From Hyphomicrobiaceae bacterium (GTDB taxonomy: Bacteria > Pseudomonadota > Alphaproteobacteria > Rhizobiales > Hyphomicrobiaceae), in contig JANYHP010000349.1 in NCBI GenBank assembly GCA_025359005.1, positions 1 through 17,826 of the forward strand: 17,826 nt of DNA, read 5' to 3'. Shown here in pieces: positions 1 through 6,758 of this stretch. The position numbers and the translations under genes were made by a program. Under the pieces are notes generated by a model that was not told where the DNA came from, did no database searches, and was given only the letters and a program-made list of their open reading frames with translations. Position 1 is the stretch's first letter. Each line of letters begins with the position of its first letter.

Positions 1-2
1 GC

Positions 3-1187
3 GTGTTGCACCCGGAGTCGAACGTGCAGTTCGGCGAAGGCGGCGCGGGCACCTTCTCCGACGGAAAGCTGTGGAGCGGCGTGAAGGACCCCCAGCACCT
101 CGGCCGCAAAGTGCTCACCGAATTCGTCGCTGCAGGCGCGCCAGCCGACATCCTTACCGCGGCCAAACCCCACATCGGCACGTTCCGGCTCGTCACCATG
201 GTGGAGCACCTGCGCGCCAAGATCTTATCCCTCGGCGGCGAATACCGCTTTGAGACACGCGCAACCGACATCGCCATCGAAGCGGATGCCGCCGGCACGC
301 GCCATGTGCGCGGCGTGCACCTCGCAGATGGCAGCATTCTCGAGGCTGATCACGTGGTGCTGGCCGTCGGCCACAGCGCGCGCGACGTGTTCGAGATGGC
401 GGTTGCGCGCGACATCTTCGTCGAGCCCAAACCCTTCTCCATCGGCGTGCGTATCGAACATCCGCAGTCCGTCATCGACACCTGCCGCTTCGGTGCGTCT
501 GCAGGCAACGAAATCCTCGGCGCCGCCGATTACAAGCTCGTGCACCATGCCAGCAATGGCCGCTCCGTCTACAGTTTCTGCATGTGCCCGGGCGGCACGG
601 TGGTGGCCGCGACCAGCGAGATTGGTCGCGTCGTCACCAACGGTATGAGCCAGTATTCCCGCCGCGAACGCAACGCCAACGCCGGTCTCGTCGTCGGCAT
701 CACTCCGGCAGATTACCCGGGCGGGCCGCTTGCCGGCATCGCCTTCCAGCGCCATTGGGAAACGCGCGCATTCGAGGTCGGCGGCGGGGCCTATCACGCA
801 CCGGCCCAGCGCGTCGGTGATTTTCTCGCCCACCGCGCCTCGATCGAACTTGGAGCAGTGATCCCCTCCTACAGGCCCGGCGTGACGCCGGCCGACCTGG
901 CGGCGTGCCTGCCCGACTACGTCTCCGCAGCCATCCGTGAAGCGCTGCCGGCGTTCGAGCGGCAATTGCGTGGTTTCTCGATGGCCGACGCGGTGATGAC
1001 CGGCGTCGAAACCCGCACGTCGTCGCCGTTGCGGATCACGCGCGGACCGGACCTCGTCAGCCGCAACACGCGCGGCCTCTATCCAGCCGGCGAGGGCGCC
1101 GGTTATGCCGGCGGCATCATGAGCGCCGGGATCGACGGCATCCGCGTCGCCGAAGCTATTGCTCGGTCGATCGTGGGTTACCCATGA
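3..1187 (+). CDS. FAD-dependent dehydrogenase, COG2509 type (5' end cut by window edge)
   Basis: The frame is already open at the first bases, and the visible 394 codons begin in mid-protein: the FAD-binding glycine-rich N-terminus (GxGxxG Rossmann fold) expected for this family is not present, so the true start lies upstream of the window. The family signature FGEGGAGTFSDGKL is at visible residues 10-23. A second nucleotide-binding-like stretch VLAVGHSARD is at 119-128, GVETRTSSPLRI at 334-345, and the C-terminal FAD-contact block GEGAGYAGGIMSAG at 363-376. These order and spacing features match the uncharacterised FAD-dependent dehydrogenases annotated as NAD(P)/FAD-dependent oxidoreductase. 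The substrate is unknown. The cyclo-ligase gene starts only 30 bases after the stop, which suggests one transcript. Family call is firm; function is not. Confidence 0.9.
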   Translation: MLHPESNVQFGEGGAGTFSDGKLWSGVKDPQHLGRKVLTEFVAAGAPADILTAAKPHIGTFRLVTMVEHLRAKILSLGGEYRFETRATDIAIEADAAGTRHVRGVHLADGSILEADHVVLAVGHSARDVFEMAVARDIFVEPKPFSIGVRIEHPQSVIDTCRFGASAGNEILGAADYKLVHHASNGRSVYSFCMCPGGTVVAATSEIGRVVTNGMSQYSRRERNANAGLVVGITPADYPGGPLAGIAFQRHWETRAFEVGGGAYHAPAQRVGDFLAHRASIELGAVIPSYRPGVTPADLAACLPDYVSAAIREALPAFERQLRGFSMADAVMTGVETRTSSPLRITRGPDLVSRNTRGLYPAGEGAGYAGGIMSAGIDGIRVAEAIARSIVGYP

Positions 1188-1217
1188 CTTTGAGATCGAC
1201 GCCGGAGCCATCCCGAA

Positions 1218-1802
1218 ATGACAGTCACCGACAACAAAGCCGCGCTCCGCACGCTCGCCAAGTCCATGCGAGCCTCGATTCCAGCGACCGCGCGCCAAGG
1301 GGCCAGCGCTACACTTGCCGATAGCGGCCTCGCATTTCTCGACGAACCGCTGTCACAGGGCACCATCATCGGTGGCTTCATGCCTATCGGAGAGGAGATC
1401 TCGCCGTTGCCGCTGATGGCGCGGCTGCGTGAACAGGGTTGTTTGTTGTCGTTGCCGGTCATGCGCGGCAAGCGTGAGCCGTTGGAGTTCCGCACGTACA
1501 CACCGGGTGACGCGCTGTCCGCGGCAGTCTGGGGCATCCGCGAACCGACCGCGGACAAGGCAGTCGTGCAACCCGATATTGTTCTCACCGCACTGCTAGC
1601 CTTCGACCAGCAGGGTTATCGCCTCGGCTATGGCGGCGGCTATTATGATCGCACCATCCGCGCGCTGAAGGCGACCAAGTGCGCAATCATCATCGGCCTT
1701 GCCTACGACGAACAGAGAGTCGACGCCGTGCCGCATACCGATTATGACGAAAGACTGGATTGGATACTGACGCCGTCGGGGCCGCGTCGGGCCGTAACCT
1801 GA
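1218..1802 (+). CDS. fau: 5-formyltetrahydrofolate cyclo-ligase
   Basis: This 194-residue protein has the length and signature of 5-formyltetrahydrofolate cyclo-ligase (methenyltetrahydrofolate synthetase; also called ygfA). The enzyme uses ATP to convert 5-formyl-THF to 5,10-methenyl-THF in the cytosol, recycling a folate storage form. The diagnostic GYGGGYYDR motif is at residues 137-145 and the N-terminal basic helix (KAALRTLAKSMRASI) is at 7-21, as in the family. The ATG at 1218 is preceded by a GGAG at 1204-1207. The gene sits 30 bases after the FAD dehydrogenase and 16 bases before ymdB, so a three-gene transcript is likely. In many proteobacteria 6S RNA lies directly upstream of this gene; here there is no room for it. 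Confidence 0.94.
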   Translation: MTVTDNKAALRTLAKSMRASIPATARQGASATLADSGLAFLDEPLSQGTIIGGFMPIGEEISPLPLMARLREQGCLLSLPVMRGKREPLEFRTYTPGDALSAAVWGIREPTADKAVVQPDIVLTALLAFDQQGYRLGYGGGYYDRTIRALKATKCAIIIGLAYDEQRVDAVPHTDYDERLDWILTPSGPRRAVT

Positions 1803-1818
1803 CGGGACGTTTCAGCTC

Positions 1819-2640
1819 ATGCGCTTGCTGTTTCTTGGAGATGTCGTCGGCCGCACCGGCCGCCGTGCGGTGCTCGACGCGCTGCCCAAGCTGATCACCC
1901 GCTTCAAGCTCGATTTCGTCGTCGTGAACGGCGAGAACGCCGCTGGCGGCTTCGGCATCACCGAAAGCATCACCGACGAGTTGTTGTCGGCCGGCGCCGA
2001 TTGCGTAACCCTCGGCAACCACGCCTTCGACCAGAAGGAAGCATTGGTCTTCATTGCGCGCCAGCCCCGGCTCATTCGGCCGCTGAATTTCCCCAAGGGC
2101 ACACCAGGAGCGGGTGCAGGCCTTTTCAAAGCGAAGAACGGCGCCGAGGTATTGGTCATCAATGCGCTCGGTCGCGTCTTCATGACGGAGCTGGACTGCC
2201 CCTTCCGCGCCATCGACGCCGAGACCACCGCCTGCAGGCTCAAAGAAGGCGCAGACGCGATCTTCATCGATTTCCATGCCGAGGCGACGAGTGAGAAGGA
2301 AGCGCTGGCCTATTTCCTCGATGGCCGCGTCACCGGCGTCGTCGGCACGCATACCCATGTGCCGACTGCCGATCATCGCGTGTTGCCCAACGGCACCGCC
2401 TATATGTCGGATGGCGGCATGTGCGGCGACTATAATTCCGTGCTCGGCATGGACACGGAAGAGCCCATCAATCGCTTCCTTACGCGCATTCCGCGCCAGC
2501 GGTTCGAGCCAGCCGACGGCCCCGCGACGGTCAGCGGCTTCTGCATCGACGTGGACGATGCGACCGGGCTTGCCAGGGCCTGCGCACCATTACGGCTCGG
2601 CGGTGTGTTGACACCGGCCGAGCCGTCATTCTGGGTCTGA
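1819..2640 (+). CDS. ymdB: YmdB-family metallophosphoesterase (TIGR00282; 2',3'-cyclic-nucleotide phosphodiesterase)
   Basis: The 273-residue product matches the calcineurin-like YmdB/DR1281 family, whose Bacillus member hydrolyses cyclic nucleotides and affects biofilm formation. All expected metal-site residues are visible: D8 in FLGDVVG, E39-N40 in VNGENAAGG, N67-H68 in LGNHAFDQ, H153 in DFHAEATSEK, and H178 and H180 in GTHTHVPTAD. The SDGGMCGDYNSVLGM block at 197-211 is also typical. It begins 16 bases after the cyclo-ligase stop, and this pairing is common in alphaproteobacteria. The last codons contain a very stable hairpin (2592-2626) that probably terminates the transcript. Enzyme family is secure; the physiological substrate in this organism is not known. 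Confidence 0.9.
   Translation: MRLLFLGDVVGRTGRRAVLDALPKLITRFKLDFVVVNGENAAGGFGITESITDELLSAGADCVTLGNHAFDQKEALVFIARQPRLIRPLNFPKGTPGAGAGLFKAKNGAEVLVINALGRVFMTELDCPFRAIDAETTACRLKEGADAIFIDFHAEATSEKEALAYFLDGRVTGVVGTHTHVPTADHRVLPNGTAYMSDGGMCGDYNSVLGMDTEEPINRFLTRIPRQRFEPADGPATVSGFCIDVDDATGLARACAPLRLGGVLTPAEPSFWV
2592..2626 (+). terminator. Long hairpin inside the 3' end of ymdB, probable terminator
   Basis: ACGGCTCGGC (2592-2601) pairs perfectly with GCCGAGCCGT (2617-2626). Directly inside, GGTGT (2602-2606) pairs with ACACC (2611-2615) around a GTTG loop, leaving one bulged G at 2616. That gives a 15-bp stem lying wholly in coding sequence, ending 14 bases before the end of the ymdB stop. The following CATTCTGGGTCTG has only a weak T content, so termination may be partial or the stem may mainly protect the 3' end. 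The stem is seen directly; its role is inferred. Confidence 0.6.
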
Positions 2641-2809
2641 GAGTGTGCTGACCTGACGTTGGGCAACGTGACGGTCTGACTGGCATGGGTAACGTCGTTT
2701 CGGAGAGCCGGCAAAACCGCCTCTCCTGTGGGCTCGCCCGGATTCATGCGCAGATGCGCCGGCACGAGGGATGTGGGCAACATCCGCCACGCCGAACCAG
2801 GACTCTTGT

Positions 2810-2859
2810 AGGCCTGAGTTTACGGACATATCGGTAAACAAATCGTAAACTTCAGCGGC
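2810..2859. repeat. AT-rich inverted repeat with a third GTAAAC copy between convergent genes
   Basis: AGTTTACG (2817-2824) and CGTAAACT (2844-2851) are perfect inverted repeats, extended outward by CTGA/TCAG with one extra T and then by GGCC-containing arms. A third copy, GTAAAC at 2834-2839, lies inside. The element is much more AT-rich than its surroundings and lies 30-70 bases downstream of the racemase-like gene on the minus strand. It could be a bidirectional terminator or a protein-binding site; the sequence alone does not decide. The rest of the 2641-2880 gap shows no gene I can support. Confidence 0.4.
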
Positions 2860-2880
2860 CTGTGATCACGGCCGCCGACG

Positions 2881-3543
2881 TCAGCCCGCAACGCTTGTCG
2901 CGCCGAGCCGCACCGTTGCAGCAACCGCCAACCGCGGTGACGACAGGACGGGCACGCCACAATCGGCGAGACGTGCTTCGGCCACTGCCATGGACGCCTG
3001 CGCGAGCACGACTGCGGCCGGCGCGACCGCGGCCGCCAGTTCGCGGCGCACCGTGCTCGCGATCGAGGCCGCAAATCCCTCTCTATTGCCACACTCGAAG
3101 AAAGACCACGCACCGGCACAGTGCACGATGTCAAACCGCGGACCTTTTCCTATCCGCGCGAACGCTGCTTCCAATGCTGCAATGGTGGCTGCCCGCGTGC
3201 TCTCCAGACAGAAGGCCACCAGCACCACGCCGTCGTAGGCCGCCGCCCGATCCATCACCGGCCGGTCGATGCGCACGATATTGGGCATTGCCGTTTGCGC
3301 GGTCTCGGCGATGGGCCCGAGCGTCGAACAGGTACACAGCACGGCATCGTTGGCGCGCGCGCTATCGACAAGAAACGCCGCGACGTCGGCTTGCAACGGG
3401 TCGGTCAACCCATCGCGCCGCGCCGCATCCAGCCAGTCCGCGCGCACCACGTGCGTGACGACCGCATCGGGCGCCGCCGACGCGTACAGCCTACCGAAAG
3501 TCTCGACATGGACATCGGCGGTATGCAGGCAAAGAATGCGCAT
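2881..3543 (-). CDS. Aspartate/glutamate racemase-like protein
   Basis: The 220-residue product resembles the Asp/Glu/hydantoin racemase superfamily. The first-half active-site motif is present as VLCTCSTLGPIAE at residues 68-80 with C70 and C72. The second-half counterpart is VVLAQASMAVAEA at 178-190, followed by GVPVLSSPRLAVAAT at 196-210, as in small uncharacterised family members. At the second catalytic position the protein has Ser184 in AQASM, not Cys, so a classical two-cysteine racemase mechanism is doubtful. A one-cysteine decarboxylase or isomerase is possible. The ATG at 3543 follows the methyltransferase stop by 12 bases, with a GAGGG ribosome site overlapping that stop, so the two are one operon. 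Substrate unknown. Confidence 0.75.
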   Translation of the reverse strand: MRILCLHTADVHVETFGRLYASAAPDAVVTHVVRADWLDAARRDGLTDPLQADVAAFLVDSARANDAVLCTCSTLGPIAETAQTAMPNIVRIDRPVMDRAAAYDGVVLVAFCLESTRAATIAALEAAFARIGKGPRFDIVHCAGAWSFFECGNREGFAASIASTVRRELAAAVAPAAVVLAQASMAVAEARLADCGVPVLSSPRLAVAATVRLGATSVAG

Positions 3544-3555
3544 CAGGCCACGCCC

Positions 3556-4122
3556 TCATCGTTTGCGGCTTGCTATCGGCCCGCCGCGCACGTGTGGCGG
3601 CAGCGGCACACTCGGTCCGCCGGGCATCAGCGGGCGCTCTGGCCAGTGCCCCAAACTCTTGATGCGATCATACATGACGATGGCGCCGGCCATGGCGACG
3701 TTGACGCAGAAGCGCGTGGGGATCTTAACCACATGCCGGCAGCGCGCGACCATCGGCTCGGACAGCGACCCGCGCTCGGGGCCGAGCACGTACGCCGCGC
3801 GCAGCGGATGCTTGAACGACGGCAGGTCCACCGCCCCCTCGATCAGTTCGATGCCGACCAGCACGCACCCTTGCGGCAGCGCCATCGCATCGAGCGCCGG
3901 CCAGTCGTAGTGGGGCAGGTGGGTGCGGCTCTTGGAGGTATCGGCGAAGGCCTCGTCCTTTCGATATTGGGCGCCGACGGTGAAGGTGAAGGCTGCGCCG
4001 AACCCATGCGCACTGCGCATCAGGTTGCCCAGGTTGAGTACTTTCGACATACGTTCGGCGCCAATGGCGAAGTAGCCACGCGTGGCGGGGTCATGCGAGG
4101 GGGCGGGCGCAAGCTGTGTCAT
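3556..4122 (-). CDS. TrmH/SpoU-family RNA methyltransferase (SPOUT fold)
   Basis: This 188-residue protein carries the three SPOUT motifs: motif 1 NLGNLMRSAHGFGA at residues 30-43, motif 2 YVLGPERGSLSEPM at 111-124, and motif 3 IPTRFCVNVAMAGAIVMYD at 134-152. Such enzymes use S-adenosylmethionine bound in a C-terminal trefoil knot to methylate ribose 2'-OH groups of tRNA or rRNA. Length fits the short class without an added RNA-binding domain. In motif 3 the usual SLN run is replaced by RFCVN, a known variant in alphaproteobacterial members. It starts 143 bases from the divergent carboxymuconolactone-decarboxylase-like gene, so both promoters should lie between 4123 and 4265; I could not pick clear -35/-10 boxes. 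Exact RNA target unknown. Confidence 0.85.
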   Translation of the reverse strand: MTQLAPAPSHDPATRGYFAIGAERMSKVLNLGNLMRSAHGFGAAFTFTVGAQYRKDEAFADTSKSRTHLPHYDWPALDAMALPQGCVLVGIELIEGAVDLPSFKHPLRAAYVLGPERGSLSEPMVARCRHVVKIPTRFCVNVAMAGAIVMYDRIKSLGHWPERPLMPGGPSVPLPPHVRGGPIASRKR

Positions 4123-4265
4123 AGCGCGGGACCTAGCAGATCACGCCCGGGTTGGGGAAGCACTCGGAGGCTTGTCGATGCGGCGCTATGCGCACGGGCG
4201 CGCGCTGTACATTCAATCGACCTGAACCTACCCTCCGCCAAACGCGAACGAACCGGATAAAGCCT

Positions 4266-4823
4266 ATGTCAGCGCGCATCGAGCCGGTACGACCACCCTT
4301 CACCGCGGCGCTCGAAGAGACGTTCGAACGCATCATGCCGCCTGGCGCGCCCCCCCTCGCGCTGTTTGCGACGCTCGCGCGCGACGATCGGCTCTGGGCG
4401 CGCTTTCGCGGCGGCGCCTTGCTCGACAAAGGCCACCTGACCCTGCGGCAGCGCGAAATCGTCATCGACCGCACGACGGCGCGCGCCGGCTCTGAATACG
4501 AATGGGGCGTGCACGTGACGTTCTTTGCCGATCGAGCCGGGCTCGATGCGGCGATGCAGTATTCACTGGTGCATGGGCAGGCCGACGATCCCTGCTGGCA
4601 CGACAGCGACCGCCCGCTCATTCGCGCATCCGACCAGCTGTTTGCGTCGTGCACGCTCGATGATGCGGGTTGGGCGCAACTGACGGCCGCAGTCGGCGAG
4701 ATGGGCGCCATGGAGGTCATCCTGCTCGCTGGCTTCTATCGAACGGTCAGCACATTGACCAACGCCCTGCGGCTGCCGCTGGAGCCGCTCGCGGCACACT
4801 TCCCGGCGCGACGGGCGGTGTAG
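4266..4823 (+). CDS. Carboxymuconolactone decarboxylase (AhpD-fold) family protein
   Basis: I take the start at ATG 4266 (185 residues, MSARIEPVRP) rather than the longer open frame from 4152, because homology-like sequence begins here and the earlier part is arginine-rich and unlike a protein start. The family core LTLRQREIVIDRTTARAGSEYEWGVH is split over residues 58-83 as helix and active-site loop. In AhpD the loop reads CxxCxxxH; here the equivalent residues are S76, E79 and H83, so peroxidase-type disulfide chemistry is ruled out. The EYEWGVH form is shared with many uncharacterised members near oxidoreductases. It ends 276 bases before the convergent MFS gene. The family is clear, the substrate is not. 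Confidence 0.8.
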   Translation: MSARIEPVRPPFTAALEETFERIMPPGAPPLALFATLARDDRLWARFRGGALLDKGHLTLRQREIVIDRTTARAGSEYEWGVHVTFFADRAGLDAAMQYSLVHGQADDPCWHDSDRPLIRASDQLFASCTLDDAGWAQLTAAVGEMGAMEVILLAGFYRTVSTLTNALRLPLEPLAAHFPARRAV

Positions 4824-4869
4824 GGGCAGATGTGCGACCGCCATCAGTATCCTATGTGGCGAGAACAGC

Positions 4870-5085
4870 ATGAGGGCGCTGTCCTCATTCTCCCGCCAAA
4901 GGCCTGGGGCCTTTGGAAACCCGTCCTTGGTGGACGTGGCGGCGTCCGCTCCAAGAGTGCAGGTCGAGGGCCACCGTGTGCGACAGAACACAAAGCAGCA
5001 TGTGCCCTGGTCGGACAGCGCGAGAGGCCACCGACGGCGAAGCCGTCAAACCACTAAGCCTTTCGCATCCCACCCGAAGGGTGGG
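4870..5085. repeat. Cluster of five hairpins between convergent genes
   Basis: The spacer 4824-5099 holds no gene I can support but contains five inverted repeats. They are ATGAGG/CCTCAT (4870-4888), CCAAAGGCC/GGCCTTTGG with a 3-base loop (4896-4916), CTTGG-GGACG/CGTCC-CCAAG with a small internal loop (4926-4955), GACGGC/GCCGTC with a GAA loop (5033-5047) and CCCACCC/GGGTGGG with a GAA loop (5069-5085). The first two are placed to end the plus-strand decarboxylase-like gene, the last two to end the minus-strand MFS gene. None is followed by a real T run. They are best read as bidirectional termination or 3'-end protection, but a REP-like repeat family is possible. Confidence 0.55.
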
Positions 5086-5099
5086 GCTGTCGCCGCGTG

Positions 5100-6395
5100 C
5101 TATATCTCGCGTGGCCGGATATCGCGGGCGGCAACGATATAGATCGCGAGGCCGGCAGCGAGACACGCTGCGAGGCAGACAAAAATCAGGCGATAGGCAT
5201 CAGGCGCGTAACCGTTGGCCGTATCGCCGAAGAAAGATGGGATGAAGCCCGTCAGCACAGGCAGCACCGCCGCGCCAGCGAGTTGCGCGATGTTGCCCGT
5301 GGTGGCACCGCGGCCGGCGAGCTGGTTGGAGAAATGCGCGCGCATGTGGGCGAGCAGCACGGTGCCGTAGGCGCTCGACGCGCTGATCGCCGACAGCATC
5401 GTGACGGCCAGCCACAGGGGCGGCGCCGGCAGCGCTGCCAACACCACCATCAAGGCCAGGGTCGTCATGCTGCCGGCCACGATCACCCCTTTGCGGGTAT
5501 TGAAAATGCGGTCGAGCGGCCCGAAGGCAAACACCGACGCCATCTGGATCGTGGCCATACCGGTCAGCACCAGACCGCGCTCGCCGGCCCCGAGCCCGTG
5601 GATGTCTTTGAGATAAGGCCCGGCCCACAGCCCGGATATCGTCGCCACCGCGCCATAGGCGACGCCGAACAACGAAAACACCGGCAGAATGCGGGGAATC
5701 GCAAGGATCTGGCGCAGTCCGTCCAAGGCGCCGGGCTGTGCGGCGATTGCGACGGGTGGCGCCGCGCCCGGCGGCCGGTCGCGCACGAACAGATAGAACA
5801 ACAGGCCAGCCATGGCAGCCAGGACAGCAGTCAGCAGGAACGTCTGCCGCCAGCCGATCGTGCCGGCGGCGTAGGCGAGCGGCGCACCAGCCGCAAGAAT
5901 GCCAAGCTGGCTCGAGCCGAACACCCACGACAGCCCCGTGCTCCATCGCGACGGCGGCAGCCACGCCGAGATCAGTACCACCGCCGACATGAAGCTCGCC
6001 GCACAGCCGATACCGGTGACGAAACGGGCGACCACGAACTGCGGCCCATCCATGGCCACCGCGTGCAGGCCGGCACCAGCCGCCATGAAGATGGCCAGCA
6101 GGCCGACCGTGCGGCGCGGGCCGACCTTGTCGAAGGCCACGCCGACGGCGACCTGCGCCACCAGCAGGCTGGCAAAGAAGCCGCCATTGGCCAGCCCCAG
6201 CATACGCGGCGACAAGCCGAGATCACCAATCAGTTCGGGCGCGATGACAGCGAGCGCTGTGCGGAAGAATTGCGACAGGATCGTCGTCGCTGCCAGCAGC
6301 GCCACCAGCACGAGGATGTCGCGGGTCGCGACCGCCGGGGCGGACGCATCGCCGTGCCCGACCTTTGCCGCCTGATGTGCTTGCTGAGATGTCAT
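5100..6395 (-). CDS. Major facilitator superfamily transporter
   Basis: The 431-residue protein has about 12 hydrophobic segments in two halves separated by the polar stretch VRDRPPGAAPPVAIAAQ near the middle. The MFS loop-2/3 motif appears as GVAFDKVGPRRTVG after the second helix (family form GxxxDRxGRR), and motif 4/5-like glycine-rich helices follow (VARFVTGIGCAAS). It is an inner-membrane secondary carrier, probably proton-driven; the cargo cannot be told from sequence. The N-terminus (MTSQQAHQAAKVGHGDAS) is a polar cytosolic tail. No clear Shine-Dalgarno precedes ATG 6395; instead GGGGCCGC abuts it and takes part in an inverted repeat reaching the start codon. It stands alone, convergent with the decarboxylase-like gene and downstream of the L9 terminator. 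Confidence 0.88.
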   Translation of the reverse strand: MTSQQAHQAAKVGHGDASAPAVATRDILVLVALLAATTILSQFFRTALAVIAPELIGDLGLSPRMLGLANGGFFASLLVAQVAVGVAFDKVGPRRTVGLLAIFMAAGAGLHAVAMDGPQFVVARFVTGIGCAASFMSAVVLISAWLPPSRWSTGLSWVFGSSQLGILAAGAPLAYAAGTIGWRQTFLLTAVLAAMAGLLFYLFVRDRPPGAAPPVAIAAQPGALDGLRQILAIPRILPVFSLFGVAYGAVATISGLWAGPYLKDIHGLGAGERGLVLTGMATIQMASVFAFGPLDRIFNTRKGVIVAGSMTTLALMVVLAALPAPPLWLAVTMLSAISASSAYGTVLLAHMRAHFSNQLAGRGATTGNIAQLAGAAVLPVLTGFIPSFFGDTANGYAPDAYRLIFVCLAACLAAGLAIYIVAARDIRPREI

Positions 6396-6476
6396 GCGGC
6401 CCCGATGCTCATCGCCGCTGTCGGCGCATCAGCTTTCGCACGCGCGCGGCCTTCGCGACAGGGCAGAGGCCGCATG
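6393..6476 (-). promoter_or_regulatory. Possible alternative-pairing leader over the MFS start codon
   Basis: On the mRNA strand, CATGCGGCC (6468-6476) can pair with GGCCGCATG (6393-6401), which includes the ATG of the transporter gene: nine perfect pairs. The same upstream element, extended to GCGGCCT, can instead pair with AGGCCGC (6446-6452), seven perfect pairs with a 14-base loop. The two foldings are mutually exclusive, one hiding the start and one freeing it. This is directly visible, but the DNA is very GC-rich and such matches can arise by chance; a regulatory role is only a hypothesis. Confidence 0.25.
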
Positions 6477-6758
6477 TCAGACCGGCGGCATGCCTCGGAC
6501 ACCGACGCCGCCGAGCAGCGCAAGCAAGGCCAGAGCAATCGAACTCCCACGACCCCACACCAACGCAGCACCGACGGTTCCGTGAGTCCCGTCCGGCGCG
6601 AACCAATCCCGCACCCAACCGGGGCACGAAACAAGTGACGCTGTGTTGCTGGGTAGAATGGCCGCCTACGCCCGAATAAACCGATCCCCGCCCCATCGCG
6701 GCAAGCGAGGAGGCGGGGACTGGTCGGCGCAGCGCTCAATCGCGGACCTCCGCCAGTC
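6396..6758. other. Non-coding gap upstream of the MFS gene
   Basis: Between the MFS start and the end of rplI there are 363 bases. They hold the L9 terminator hairpin (6685-6719) and the paired elements near the MFS start. Several open frames cross it on both strands, but they are rich in Arg/Ala/Cys, have no ribosome site and look like no known family. The MFS promoter should lie here; I could not identify convincing boxes. Confidence 0.5.
6685..6719 (-). terminator. Terminator of the rpsF-rpsR-DUF2232-rplI operon
   Basis: TCCCCGCC (6685-6692) pairs with GGCGGGGA (6712-6719), and inside this CC-TCGC pairs with GCGA-GG around a five-base loop, with single unpaired bases at 6695 and 6711. The stem of about 14 pairs lies 40 bases after the rplI stop. 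On the minus strand it is followed by TCGGTTTATTC, a weak T-rich tail. This is the strongest terminator-like structure for the operon. Confidence 0.65.

Noticed and set aside
4152..4265. N-terminal extension of the carboxymuconolactone-decarboxylase-like gene up to ATG 4152
   Set aside because: The 38 extra residues are Arg/Cys-rich and unlike the family, and this region should contain the divergent promoters.
6525..6560. Minus-strand GAGTTCGATTGCTC resembling a tRNA T-arm
   Set aside because: Only a three-pair stem forms and no matching acceptor, D or anticodon arms can be found around it.
6477..6614. A 45-codon minus-strand open frame starting GTG with one hydrophobic stretch (SSIALALLALLGGVGV), a possible small membrane protein
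   Set aside because: No ribosome site, a weak start codon, no recognisable family, and high GC content makes such frames common by chance.
5097..6638. Long plus-strand frame of 513 codons opposite the MFS gene
   Set aside because: It is rich in Arg, His, Gln and Gly, as expected from the complement of a GC-rich membrane-protein gene; the minus-strand MFS reading has clear transmembrane segments and motifs.
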